Notes: a model not told the origin generated them from the letters alone. 64,000 nt of DNA from Methylobacterium terricola (GCF_006151805.1 NZ_VDDA01000010.1:1-64000), one strand, 5' to 3'; shown: positions 16,410-26,194, counted from the stretch's first letter. Program-made: numbers and translations.

Positions 16410-18011
16410 TCACTGCACGCTGATCCGGGTCAGGTCGACGAACCAGGATTGGGGCGAGACGAACCCCTTCACCCGCGGCGACATCGCCCTGGGGTTGAGA
16501 TCATGGACGATATACAGCCAAGGCGGATCATCGACGAGTCGCTCATGCGCCGCCCGCGTCGCCCGGGCGATCGCCTCCGGATCGGTCGCCCCGGCGAGTT
16601 CCGACAGGGCCGCGTCGAAGCGGTCGTCCTTCCATTGCGGGAAGTTGAAGCCTTTCGGCGAGACGTTGGCGGAGGCGAAGTAGCGCGCCATCACGGCGAC
16701 GTCGGACGAGGGCGACGAGACGTTGAGCGCGTTGGCGCCCTGGAGCGAGGGCGAATCCGGCGCCGCCCGCCCGGCATTGAGCAGCACCTGCCACTCGACC
16801 ACGTTGAAGGTCACGTCGACGTTGCAGGTCTGCTTCAGGTTCTCCTGCAGGAACTCGTTCATCGGCAGCGGCTGCATCTGGCCCGAGCCCGAGGTCGAGA
16901 TCATCACCTTGAGCGCGAGCGGCGTCTTGTCGGTGACGCCGGCCGCGGCCAGCAGCGCCCTGCCCTTCTCCGGATCGAGGCGGTAGCGGTTCTGCGGCGC
17001 GCCGAAATTCGGGTCGGAGGGCTTCAGCCAGCCGACGGCCGGCTCGGCGGTGCCGTTCAGGAAGGTCACCAGCCCCTCCCGGTCGACGCAGTAATTGAGC
17101 GCCTGGCGCACCCGCACGTCCTTCAGCGGGCTGTTTGCGGCGCCGATATTGTAGAACCACGGCCAGACATGCGGGTAGGAGCCGGTCGTGATGACGAACC
17201 CCGCCTGGCGCAGGGAGGCGAGGCCGTCCGGCGCCGGCGCCTCGATCCAGTCGACCTGGCCGGCGCGGAGCGCCGCGATGCGGGCATTGGCCTCGGGGAT
17301 CGGCATCAGCCGCACCCGGTCGACCTTGGCGCGGCTGTCGGCGTCCCAGTATTCCGCGTTGCGGGCAAGATCGACCGCCTCGCGCGGCCGCACCCCCGTG
17401 ATGCGGAACGGCCCGGTGCCGGCGGCCGGCAGCATCCCGACCTTGGCCCAGTCCCGCCCCGCCCGCTCGAACGAGGCCGGCGAGGTGAAGAGCAGGTAGA
17501 CCACCATGTAGGGAAAGTACGAGGCCGGCGCCGACCCGGTGATCGCCACCGTGCGGTCGTCGATCTTGCGGTAGCCTGCCAGAAGCGGCGCCCGCGCCCG
17601 GGTGATGCCGGCCGCCGGCGGCTCGTATTGCGGGCTGTCGGCCTTGAAGTAGCGGTCGAGGTTCCAGACCACCGCATCGGCATCGAAGGGCGTGCCGTCG
17701 TGGAAGCGCACGCCCGGGCGCAGGTGGAAGATCCAGGTCTTGGGGTCGTCGGGCGCCTGCTCCCAGCGTTCCGCCAGGCCCGGCCGCAACCCCGCCGGCC
17801 GGTCGATGCGCGAGAGGTCCCACAAGACCAGCCCCTCGAAGACCGGATAGCCGAGGAAGCGCATCCCCTCGAAGCCGTTATTCGGCATGCCGGTGGTGGT
17901 CGGCACGTCGGCGGCGGTCATGCCGATGCGCAGGACCGACTCGGCCCGGGCTGACGGAGCCGCGACGAGGAGTGCGGCGAGGGCGACCGGGAGACCGAAG
18001 GGGCGGGGCAT
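16410..18011 (-). CDS. ABC transporter substrate-binding protein, family 5 (DppA/OppA-like)
   Basis: The 533-residue protein has a signal peptide ending in PSARA (cleavage near residue 23) and the family 5 solute-binding fold with the landmarks ERWEQAPDDPKTWIFHLRPG, VRFHDGTPFDADAVVWNLDR, GTGPFRITGVRP and VRQALNYCVDREGLV. Such proteins deliver peptides, nickel chelates, opines or similar solutes to a permease pair of the DppBC type. It is immediately upstream of the amidase on the same strand. No DppB, C, D or F genes are in the window, so the permease must be elsewhere or the protein works with another system. Confidence 0.88.
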   Translation of the reverse strand: MPRPFGLPVALAALLVAAPSARAESVLRIGMTAADVPTTTGMPNNGFEGMRFLGYPVFEGLVLWDLSRIDRPAGLRPGLAERWEQAPDDPKTWIFHLRPGVRFHDGTPFDADAVVWNLDRYFKADSPQYEPPAAGITRARAPLLAGYRKIDDRTVAITGSAPASYFPYMVVYLLFTSPASFERAGRDWAKVGMLPAAGTGPFRITGVRPREAVDLARNAEYWDADSRAKVDRVRLMPIPEANARIAALRAGQVDWIEAPAPDGLASLRQAGFVITTGSYPHVWPWFYNIGAANSPLKDVRVRQALNYCVDREGLVTFLNGTAEPAVGWLKPSDPNFGAPQNRYRLDPEKGRALLAAAGVTDKTPLALKVMISTSGSGQMQPLPMNEFLQENLKQTCNVDVTFNVVEWQVLLNAGRAAPDSPSLQGANALNVSSPSSDVAVMARYFASANVSPKGFNFPQWKDDRFDAALSELAGATDPEAIARATRAAHERLVDDPPWLYIVHDLNPRAMSPRVKGFVSPQSWFVDLTRISVQ

Positions 18012-18084
18012 GGCGGCAGGCTCCGTGGGGGCCTGCTCACCTCCGCAAGAGCCGGGCCAGTCCGGCTCCGCTTGCCGCGGCTGG

Positions 18085-18842
18085 TTAGCTCTTGAGCCGG
18101 TATCCGGTGCGGAAGATCCAGGCCACTGCCGCGAGGCAGGCGACCAGGAACACCAAAGCCATGCCGAGGCTCACCGCCGGATTGACGTCGGAATGGCCGT
18201 AGAAGCTCCAGCGGAAGCCGCTGATCAGGTAGACGACGGGATTGAGCAGGCTGACATTCCGCCACACCGGGGGCAGCATGTCGATCGAGTAGAAGCTGCC
18301 CCCCAGGAAGGTCAGCGGCGTGACGATGAGGAGCGGCACCAGTTGCAGCTTCTCGAACCCGTCCGCCCACAGGCCGATCACGAAGCCGAACAGGCTGAAG
18401 GTGACGGCGGTGAGGACCAGGAACAGCACCATCACGAAGGGGTGCTCGATCCGCAGCGGCACGAACAGCGACGAGGTCGCCAGGATGATGAGCCCGAGCA
18501 TGATCGACTTGGTCGCCGCCGCCCCGACATAGCCGGCGACGATCTCCACCGCCGAGATCGGCGCCGACAGGATCTCGTAGATGGTGCCGGAGAAGCGCGG
18601 GAAGTAGATGCCGAAGGAGGCGTTGGCGATGCTCTGCGTGAGCAGCGTGAGCATGATCAGCCCTGGCACGATGAAGGCGCCGTAGGGCACGCCGTCGACC
18701 GAGGTGATCCGCCCACCGATCGCGGCGCCGAACACCACGAAGTAGAGCGAGGTCGAGATCACCGGAGCGACGATGCTCTGAAGCAGCGTGCGGAAGGCGC
18801 GGTGCATCTCGAAGCCGTAGATGGCGCGGATGGCGGGCCAGT

Positions 18843-18846
<4 letters not shown>
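18085..18846 (-). CDS. ABC-2 type transporter permease (YadH-like)
   Basis: A 253-residue protein with six predicted membrane spans and the ABC-2 signature near the fifth segment (PLTFLGGSFYSIDMLPPVWR, then LNPVVYLISGFRW). It starts with a short amphipathic segment, WPAIRAIYGFEMHRAFRTLL, as in YadH/NodJ exporters. Its start overlaps the stop of the ATPase gene by four bases, so the two form one exporter. The substrate is unknown; YadGH relatives are linked to drug or polysaccharide/lipid export. Confidence 0.88.
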
Positions 18847-19769
<923 letters not shown>

Positions 19770-20027
19770 CCGGTCCCGGGCGTCCTGGCTTGAGCACCGC
19801 CCGGGCGACGATCGCACCCGCCGCGACGGCGGTCATGGGCGAGGGTCGCGTGAGAAGCGCTCACGGGGTGGCGGATCACCTAGGCCGATCGGGCCCCGTC
19901 CGCCACCATCCACGGCCGGCAAGTCGTCGCGCCCGCGCGGGACGCGGCGAGAAATCCGCCGGGTGTGGCCCGGATATGGGCGCTTCTCCCTTGCCGGCCG
20001 GTGCGCGGGCGCACGCGGCGGACGCGC

Positions 20028-20588
20028 TCACGCCTTGTCGGACGGACCGGTCTCGTCGTCCCGGCCGTCGCCGTCGCCCTCGAAGGCGTCCTCGTCCTCG
20101 GCCTCGTCCTGAACGTCGGCCTCGTCCTGGTCATCGGCCGCGTCGTCCCGGGTCCGGGTCTTGGTGTAGAAGTTGCCGACCTGCAATGCCTCGCCGGCGG
20201 TGACCATGGCGCTGAGATAGGCATTGATCGTGGCCGGTGCCGCGTCGGGCAGGGCACGCAGGATCTGCGGCTGCGACAGGCCCTGCGGCCCCGCGCCATC
20301 GATCAGCGCCTTGAGGCGGCCCTTGGTCGAGTTGGCGCGCGGACCGCGCGGACCACGCCGCCCGCCCGCCCGGGGCTCGCCCCGGTCAGGGGCGGAGGCT
20401 GGCCCGGCGGATGGCAGCGACAGGCCGAGATCCTCGATCGGCGTATCCTCAACGATCGCCCGGAGCGCGTTTTCAGCGAGCCGGAGCTTGGCGAGCTCGG
20501 CACCGATGCGCTCGTACTCGACCTCGAGCGCGGCTCTCCGCTCGCTCACATCAGCCAAGGCTTTCATGAGCGCATCATTCCCCGACAT
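20028..20588 (-). CDS. Hypothetical coiled-coil protein with acidic C-terminal tail
   Basis: I do not recognise the family. The 186-residue product starts at 20588, where GGAGGGG lies four bases upstream. Residues about 5-48 form a predicted coiled coil (DVSERRAALEVEYERIGAEL), followed by a Gly/Arg-rich linker (RGEPRAGGRRGPRGPRANST). A helix-turn-helix-like segment lies around residues 90-135 (KGRLKALIDGAGPQGLSQPQ, then ILRALPDAAPATINAYLSAM). The last 35 residues are almost entirely Asp, Glu, Gly and Ala. A basic linker, winged-helix-like segment and acidic tail would suit a nucleoid- or RNA-polymerase-associated DNA-binding protein; this is inference only. Confidence 0.7.
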   Translation of the reverse strand: MSGNDALMKALADVSERRAALEVEYERIGAELAKLRLAENALRAIVEDTPIEDLGLSLPSAGPASAPDRGEPRAGGRRGPRGPRANSTKGRLKALIDGAGPQGLSQPQILRALPDAAPATINAYLSAMVTAGEALQVGNFYTKTRTRDDAADDQDEADVQDEAEDEDAFEGDGDGRDDETGPSDKA

Positions 20589-20796
20589 TGCCCCTCCAGA
20601 GAAACTGGGCGATGGCTCCTTGCATGGCTGAGGTGCAGCGTCAACGAAGATGCGTCTCGTGAGAGACATGTCGGTGTCCAACGCCCCATTGTCATTGGTC
20701 CGGGACGCCAGCGGAGCATCCGCATCGGCGACACGACGGGATTCCGGAGGATGGAGCGTCGGCCTCGATCGAGGAATTTCGTCGAACTGGAAGACG

Positions 20797-20872
20797 TGGT
20801 GAGCGCGCTGGGACTCGAACCCAGGACCTACAGATTAAAAGTCCGTTGCTCTACCAGCTGAGCTACGCGCCC
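20797..20872 (-). tRNA. tRNA-Lys (anticodon TTT)
   Basis: The minus strand folds as a 76-base tRNA with encoded CCA. The acceptor GGGCGCG (20872-20866) pairs with CGCGCTC, including one G-U pair. The D-arm carries AGCTGGTAGAGC, the anticodon loop CTTTTAA reads UUU for lysine, and the T-arm holds GGTTCGAGTCC. The discriminator is A. It is not linked to other tRNA genes. Confidence 0.96.
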
Positions 20873-21001
20873 GCTCCCGGGGATGACGGCGCGGCGCTGG
20901 TGGGGCCGGCCCTGGTCCTGTTCGGAGCAGTCGCGGACATAGGGGGTTGACGCGGCCGGGTCAACCGGGAGACCACCGCCGCCCACAGACGCCGTGCCCC
21001 G

Positions 21002-22066
21002 ATGCCCGCAGATTCCGCACCGCCTCCCGATCCCGCCGCGCCGTGGACGCTCTTTGCCGGCCTCCTCGTCGGCGTCGCCGGGCTGCTGGGTCTCGCCGTG
21101 CTCGCCTTCGTCGCCCTCCTCGATCCCTACGGCCTGCGGGCCGCTCCGGGCCGGGCGCCGGGACCGATCATGGATCTCAACCAGCGCTTCATGTACCCGC
21201 AGGTGGTGCGCGGCGGGGCGTTCGACGCGGCGGTCTTCGGCACCTCGACCGCCCGCCTTCTCGACCCGCACGCCCTCGACCGGGCCTTCGGCGGGCATTT
21301 CGCCAATCTCGCCATGAACGCGGCGACACCCTGGGAGCAGACGCAGCTCGCCCGGCTGTTCCTCGCCCGGGCTCCCGCGACGGCGGTTCTGTTCGGCCTC
21401 GACGCACCCTGGTGCGAGGCCGATGCCGACCGCAAGCGCCTGACCTTCCGGGCCTTCCCGCCCTGGCTGTACCGAGAGCCGCTGGCCTGGAGCGCCGTGT
21501 TCCACCAGTGGAACCAGCAGAGCGCGGAGATCGCCGGACGGGCTCTGTTCCATCGTCTCGGGCGGATGAAGGCGCGGATCCGCGGCGACGGCTACGAGGT
21601 CTTCACCCCGCCGGAATCGCTCTACGACGCGGCGCGGGCCGCTTCCCACATCCATGGCGACGCCCCCCCCTCGGAGGGCGCGCCCGAGGCCGATCCCGCG
21701 ACGCCGGCGCTGGCCTGGCTCGACGAGCTTCTCGGCCTCGTACCGGCCGGCGGGCTCAAGCTCGTCGCCTTCATGCCGGTCAACGTGGCGGCGCAACCCC
21801 GGCTCGGCAGCGCCGGGGCGGCGCGAGAGGCCGCCTGCAAGGCGCGGGTGGCCGAAATCGCCCGGCGGCGCGGCGCCACGCTGGTCGATTTCCGCATCCC
21901 GTCCACCGTGACGCGGGACGACACCAATTACTGGGACGCCCTCCACTACCGCCTGCCGATCGCCACGCGCATCGTCGAGGCCCTGCGCCGGGCGGTGGAC
22001 GAGCGCCGCGACGACCCGGAGGGGTTCTACCGGGTGCTCGCGGCGCCGCGCGCACCGGAGCATTGA
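21002..22066 (+). CDS. Membrane-anchored SGNH-hydrolase-like protein, uncharacterised
   Basis: The 354-residue product has one N-terminal membrane span (about 15-40) and a large outside or periplasmic domain. The pattern GTSTARLLDP at about 80-89 followed by a distant WDALHYR (near 315) resembles the serine block and the D-x-x-H block of SGNH hydrolases, including the acyl-glycan acetyltransferase-associated AlgJ/DHHW type. No clear block III is identified, so activity is uncertain. It starts at an ATG about 130 bases after the oppositely oriented tRNA-Lys and ends five bases from the convergent tgt stop. The function is not known. Confidence 0.75.
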   Translation: MPADSAPPPDPAAPWTLFAGLLVGVAGLLGLAVLAFVALLDPYGLRAAPGRAPGPIMDLNQRFMYPQVVRGGAFDAAVFGTSTARLLDPHALDRAFGGHFANLAMNAATPWEQTQLARLFLARAPATAVLFGLDAPWCEADADRKRLTFRAFPPWLYREPLAWSAVFHQWNQQSAEIAGRALFHRLGRMKARIRGDGYEVFTPPESLYDAARAASHIHGDAPPSEGAPEADPATPALAWLDELLGLVPAGGLKLVAFMPVNVAAQPRLGSAGAAREAACKARVAEIARRRGATLVDFRIPSTVTRDDTNYWDALHYRLPIATRIVEALRRAVDERRDDPEGFYRVLAAPRAPEH

Positions 22067-22070
22067 CGGC

Positions 22071-23204
22071 TCACGCCGCCCGGTCGCGCTCGGCCTTCTG
22101 CCACCCCTCCCGGGTCTCGCCGATGAAGTCCTGGAGCCGTCCGGCGGCGATGGCCGCGCGCAGGCCCGCCATCAGGTCCTGGTAATAGGACAGGTTGTTC
22201 CAGGTCAGCAGCATCATCCCCAAGATCTCGCCGGCGCGGACGAGGTGATGCAGGTAGGCCTTGCTGTAGAGGTTGGCCGCCGGGCAGGTCGATTCCGGGT
22301 CGAGGGGGGTGTTGTCCTCGGCAAAGCGCGCGTTGCGCAGGTTGAGGCGGCCGTGGCGGGTATAGACCATGCCGTGGCGGCCGGCCCGGGTCGGCATCAC
22401 GCAGTCGAACATGTCGATGCCGCGGCTCACCGCCTGGACGATGTCGTCCGGCGTGCCGACGCCCATCAGGTAGCGCGGCTTGTGGGTCGGCAGGTGCGGC
22501 TCGACGGTCTCGATCATCGCCAGCATCGTCGCCTGCGGCTCGCCGACCGCGAGACCGCCGACGGCGTAGCCCTTGAGGTCGAGATCGACCAGCGCCTTCG
22601 CGCTCTCGACGCGGAGCGCCGGGATGTCGCCGCCCTGCACGATGCCGAACATCGCCTTGCCGGGCTGGTCGCCGAAGGCGATGCGGCAGCGTTCCGCCCA
22701 GCGCAGGGAGAGGCGCATGGCGCTCTCGATCGCCGATTCGGGCGCCGGCAGGCGCACGCATTCGTCGAGCTGCATCTGGATGTCGGAGCCGAGCAGGCCC
22801 TGGATCTCGATCGAGCGCTCGGGGCTGAGCAGATGCGTCGAGCCGTCGAGATGCGACTGGAACCGCACCCCGGTCTCGTCGAGCTTGCGCAAGCCCGCCA
22901 GCGACATGACCTGGAAGCCGCCGGAATCGGTCAGAATCGGGTAGGGCCACTGCATCATGGCGTGCAGGCCGCCGAGGCGAGCGACCCGCTCGGCGCCGGG
23001 GCGCAGCATCAGGTGGTAGGTGTTGCCGAGCACCACGTCGGCGCCGAGGGCCTTCACCTGCTCGGGATACATCGCCTTGACGGTACCGGCGGTGCCGACC
23101 GGCATGAAGGCCGGGGTGCGGATGACGCCCCGCGGCATCCGGATCTCGCCGGTGCGGGCCGAGCCGTCGGTCGCCGCCACGGTGAAGCTGAACTGGTCGG
23201 TCAT
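22071..23204 (-). CDS. tgt: tRNA-guanine transglycosylase (queuine tRNA-ribosyltransferase)
   Basis: The 377-residue enzyme exchanges G34 of Asp, Asn, His and Tyr tRNAs for preQ1. The catalytic aspartates lie in LTDSGGFQVM (Asp 93) and DMFDCVMPTR (Asp 267), and substrate-binding glycines in GIVQGGD and GYAVGGLAVGE are intact. The zinc site is not: the E. coli ligands C302, C304, C307 and H333 correspond here to Ser 305, Cys 307, Ala 310 (in ESTCPAAN) and Asn 336 (in TWNNLSYYQ). It overlaps the queA stop by four bases and has GGAGA upstream, so the two queuosine genes are translationally coupled. Confidence 0.95.
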   Translation of the reverse strand: MTDQFSFTVAATDGSARTGEIRMPRGVIRTPAFMPVGTAGTVKAMYPEQVKALGADVVLGNTYHLMLRPGAERVARLGGLHAMMQWPYPILTDSGGFQVMSLAGLRKLDETGVRFQSHLDGSTHLLSPERSIEIQGLLGSDIQMQLDECVRLPAPESAIESAMRLSLRWAERCRIAFGDQPGKAMFGIVQGGDIPALRVESAKALVDLDLKGYAVGGLAVGEPQATMLAMIETVEPHLPTHKPRYLMGVGTPDDIVQAVSRGIDMFDCVMPTRAGRHGMVYTRHGRLNLRNARFAEDNTPLDPESTCPAANLYSKAYLHHLVRAGEILGMMLLTWNNLSYYQDLMAGLRAAIAAGRLQDFIGETREGWQKAERDRAA

Positions 23205-24289
23205 TGCGTCTCCGCCCGGAAAAGCAGGCTGGTATCGCCGTAGGAATAGAAGCGGTAGCCGCGCTGTATCGCGGCCGCGTAGGCCGCCCCCATCGCGTCG
23301 AGCCCGGCAAAGGCCGAGACGAGCATGAACAGGGTCGAGCGCGGCAGGTGGAAGTTCGTCATCAGCGCGTCGACCGCGCGGAAGCGGTAGCCCGGGGTGA
23401 TGAAGATGTCGGTGGCGCCGGTCCAGGGCCGGATCGTCCCGTCCGGCGCGGCGGCGCTCTCGAGGAGCCGAAGCGCCGTGGTCCCGACCGCGACGATGCG
23501 CCCGCCCGCCGCGCGGGCCCGGTTGAGCGCCTCGGCGGCCTCGGGGGTGATCTCGCCGACCTCGGCGTGCATCCGGTGTTCGTCGGTGTCGTCGGCCTTG
23601 ACCGGCAGGAAGGTGCCGGCGCCGACATGCAGCGTCACCCGGACCTGCGCCAGGCCGGCGGCGGCGCACGACGCCAGCAATCCGGGCGTGAAGTGCAGGC
23701 CGGCAGTCGGAGCCGCCACGGCGCCGGGCTGCCGGGCGTAGACGGTCTGGTAATCGGCGGCATCCTGCGCGTCGGTCGGGCGCTTGGCGGCGATGTAGGG
23801 GGGCAGCGGCAGCTCGCCCAGAGCGGCCACCGCCTCGTCGAGGGCCAGCCCCGAGAGATCGAACGCGAAGGTCGTCTCGCCCCCCTCCCCGCGTTCGACG
23901 ATCGTGGCGTCGAGGCGGGTGAGCGCGCAGGTCTCGCCCTCCCCGGCTCCCCCGAAGCTGACCCGGTCGCCGACCCGCAGGCGCTTGGCCGGGCGCGCGA
24001 AGGCGCGCCAGCGATCCGGGCCCTCCCGCAGGTGCAGCATCGCCTCGACCCGCACCCTGGTGCCCTCCGGCCGGTGGCGCAGGCCGTGCAGCCGGGCCGG
24101 GATCACCCTCGTATCGTTGAAGACCAGCACGTCGCCGGGCCGCAACAGGCCGGGCAGGTCGCGCACCACCCGATCCTCCGGGGGGCTGCCCGGGTGCAGC
24201 AGCATCAGGCGAGCGCCGTCCCGCGGCACCGCGGGCCGAAGGGCGATGCTTTCCTCCGGCAGGTCGAAATCGAACAGGTCCACGCGCAT
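23201..24289 (-). CDS. queA: S-adenosylmethionine:tRNA ribosyltransferase-isomerase
   Basis: The 362-residue protein matches QueA throughout: MRVDLFDFDLPEESIALRPA, GDVLVFNDTRVIPARLHG, ELPLPPYIAAKRPTDAQDAA, YQTVYARQPGAVAAPTAGLH, LHVGAGTFLPVKADDTDEHR and LMTNFHLPRSTLFMLVSAFA. It transfers and isomerises the ribose of S-adenosylmethionine to preQ1-tRNA, making epoxyqueuosine. The start at 24289 opens the conserved N-terminus. It is the first gene of a queA-tgt pair. Confidence 0.96.
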   Translation of the reverse strand: MRVDLFDFDLPEESIALRPAVPRDGARLMLLHPGSPPEDRVVRDLPGLLRPGDVLVFNDTRVIPARLHGLRHRPEGTRVRVEAMLHLREGPDRWRAFARPAKRLRVGDRVSFGGAGEGETCALTRLDATIVERGEGGETTFAFDLSGLALDEAVAALGELPLPPYIAAKRPTDAQDAADYQTVYARQPGAVAAPTAGLHFTPGLLASCAAAGLAQVRVTLHVGAGTFLPVKADDTDEHRMHAEVGEITPEAAEALNRARAAGGRIVAVGTTALRLLESAAAPDGTIRPWTGATDIFITPGYRFRAVDALMTNFHLPRSTLFMLVSAFAGLDAMGAAYAAAIQRGYRFYSYGDTSLLFRAETQ

Positions 24290-24508
24290 GCGGCCCTTCA
24301 GCCAGGATTCCGCCGCCGGATCAATGGGGCATGCGCCCCAGCCGAGGGCCCACGCCGCGTCGCCTCGCCGTCCGGGCCTTCGTCGGGCCGACGATGGGGC
24401 GCTTCCCGCACCATCCGCGGCTCTTCGCGGTGCCTTGCACCTGGACAGCGGTGGCGCGGCGGCCCGCGACGCCCCATCTGGAACGGCGTCGTTCGAGGAG
24501 TTCCCGAC

Positions 24509-24712
24509 ATGCCGAGCCATCCGACCCTCGATGCCGAACTCGTCGTCTGGTGGGACTGCGAGGCGGAGCGGCTGGAGAGCCTCGCGGCGTCCGCCCGCTT
24601 CGGCTTCATGCGCCAGCATTACGCCCGCAAGGCCGCCGTGGCCCGGGCGCGGGCGCAGGTGAGCCGCCTGCGCGAGCAGGCCCGTGCCCCGGCCCGCCCG
24701 GCCGTCGGGTGA
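24509..24712 (+). CDS. Small helical protein, hypothetical
   Basis: A 67-residue reading frame starting at an ATG with an excellent Shine-Dalgarno GAGGAG eight bases upstream. The protein is highly charged and predicted helical (TLDAELVVWWDCEAERLESL, then a region rich in Arg and Ala with RKAAVARARAQVSRLREQAR). I do not recognise the family. Ribosome-binding site and composition favour a real gene; no transmembrane segment or motif is visible. Confidence 0.6.
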   Translation: MPSHPTLDAELVVWWDCEAERLESLAASARFGFMRQHYARKAAVARARAQVSRLREQARAPARPAVG

Positions 24713-24856
24713 CCGAGAGGAATAGCCGCGCTTCCAGGTCTTAGCCCGGGCTATGACCTGTGCCGTGGCCTTCCGGGATGGGCCGCCTTATGGGAGCGGC
24801 GCCGCGCCGCGGCGGCGTCCGACGCGCCGCGGCACCGACCCAACCGGATCATCGTC

Positions 24857-25744
24857 ATGGAACGCGCGCAAGCCGCCGCCCTCGCCAGCGCCGGGGTCGG
24901 TCTCCTGGTGCTCGCCCTCAAGTTCGGGGCGTGGTGGATCACCGGAAGCCTCGCGCTGTACTCGGATGCGCTCGAGAGCATCATCAACGTGGTGGCGGCG
25001 ATGACGGCCTTCGTGGCCCTGCGCGTTGCCGCCCAGCCGGCCGACCAGAATCACCCTTACGGCCATCACAAGGCCGAGTATTTCTCGGCGGTGATCGAGG
25101 GCGCGCTCATCATCGTGGCAGCGGTGGTGATCCTGCGCGACGCCTACGACGCCGTCCTGGCGCCGAAAGCCCTGGACGCGCCGCTGGTCGGCGTCGCGGT
25201 GAACGGCCTCGCCACGGTGATCAACCTGGTCTGGGGCGTGGTGCTGGTCCGCCGCGGCCGCGACTGGCGCTCGCCGGCCCTGATGGCGGACGGGAAGCAC
25301 GTGCTCGCCGACGTGTTCACCTCCGGCGGCGTGCTGATCGGCCTGGGGCTGGCCACCTCCACCGGCTGGCTGATCCTCGACCCGATCATCGCCGCCTTGG
25401 TGGCGGTCAACATCCTGTGGTCGGGCGGCACGATGGTGCGCGATTCGGTCAACGGCCTGATGGACCAGGCGGCCCCGGCCGAGATGGTGGGGCAAATCCG
25501 CCGGCTGATCTCCGAGCACGGCGAGGGCGCGCTGGAGGCCCACGACGTGCGCACCCGCCATGCCGGACAGGTCACCTTCATCGACTTCCACCTCGTGGTG
25601 CCCGGCGAGATGACCGTGGCCGCATCGCACGCGATCTGCGACAGGCTCGAGGCGGCGATCGAGGGCGCGGTGGCCGGCGCCGTGGTGACGATCCACGTCG
25701 AGCCCGCCGAGGAGGCCAAGCAGCGCGGTCTGCCGGTGATCTGA
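24857..25744 (+). CDS. Cation diffusion facilitator (FieF-like) transporter
   Basis: The 295-residue protein has six predicted membrane helices and a C-terminal metallochaperone-like domain (about 205-285, with VRTRHAGQVTFIDFHLVVPG). The histidine-rich segment HPYGHHKAEYFSA after helix 2 and HVLADVFTSGG in helix 5 are characteristic. In helix 2, YSDALESIINV has Glu and Asn where H/D-xxx-D usually forms the membrane metal site. The family exports divalent cations such as Zn2+, Fe2+ or Mn2+ by proton antiport. A PhnA-like gene follows 67 bases downstream. Confidence 0.87.
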   Translation: MERAQAAALASAGVGLLVLALKFGAWWITGSLALYSDALESIINVVAAMTAFVALRVAAQPADQNHPYGHHKAEYFSAVIEGALIIVAAVVILRDAYDAVLAPKALDAPLVGVAVNGLATVINLVWGVVLVRRGRDWRSPALMADGKHVLADVFTSGGVLIGLGLATSTGWLILDPIIAALVAVNILWSGGTMVRDSVNGLMDQAAPAEMVGQIRRLISEHGEGALEAHDVRTRHAGQVTFIDFHLVVPGEMTVAASHAICDRLEAAIEGAVAGAVVTIHVEPAEEAKQRGLPVI

Positions 25745-25811
25745 CCCAAGGTCCCTTGCGGCGGACCGCCCCGGTCGGCGACAACGCCGGCGCAACGGAG
25801 GACGGACGGGC

Positions 25812-26108
25812 GTGACGGGTGCAAACGACGACTACGTGTACGACGAGGCGACGGGCGAGTGGCGCCCGGCCAGCGAGATGACGGCCGCCGCAACCCGCGA
25901 GGTGCGCGACGCATCCGGCAACCTCCTGAGCGACGGCGACTCCGTGACCCTGATCAAGGACCTGAAGGTCAAGGGCGCCAACCAGACCCTCAAGCAGGGC
26001 ACGGTGATCCGCTCGATCCGGCTGACGAGCAGCGACGACGAGATCGATTGCCGCCACGACACCATCAAGGGACTGGTGCTGCGCACGGAATTCGTGCGCA
26101 AGCGCTGA
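25812..26108 (+). CDS. PhnA/YjdM-like protein lacking the zinc ribbon
   Basis: The 98-residue product starts with GTG after GGAGGA. Residues about 30-98 match the C-terminal half of YjdM (PhnA): DASGNLLSDGDSVTLIKDLK, VKGANQTLKQGTVIRSIRLT and LVLRTEFVRKR. The N-terminal CxxC zinc ribbon found in YjdM is absent; only DYVYDEATGEWRPASE remains of that region. The family name comes from phosphonate operons, but YjdM has no proven role in phosphonate use. It is a small soluble cytoplasmic protein. Confidence 0.8.
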   Translation: MTGANDDYVYDEATGEWRPASEMTAAATREVRDASGNLLSDGDSVTLIKDLKVKGANQTLKQGTVIRSIRLTSSDDEIDCRHDTIKGLVLRTEFVRKR

Positions 26109-26127
26109 GGCCTTGGCCGGTCTCGCC

Positions 26128-26163
26128 GTCATCCCGGCGTCGCGAACCGGATCGCGGGATGAC
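26128..26163. terminator. Bidirectional hairpin between convergent genes, repeat-like
   Basis: GTCATCCCG (26128-26136) and CGGGATGAC (26155-26163) form a perfect 9-bp stem around an 18-base loop. It sits between the ends of the PhnA-like gene (plus) and the aminotransferase (minus), so it can end both. The outer arms match the GTCAT...GTGAC-type ends of the dispersed repeat at 60971. Confidence 0.6.
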
Positions 26164-26194
26164 GTCGAGCGGTGGCGAGAGGCGCGGGACGTGG

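Noticed and set aside
20797..20861. Apparent protein ending in a run such as GLEPRTYRLKVRC
   Set aside because: This is the well-known artefact of reading through a tRNA gene, here tRNA-Lys.
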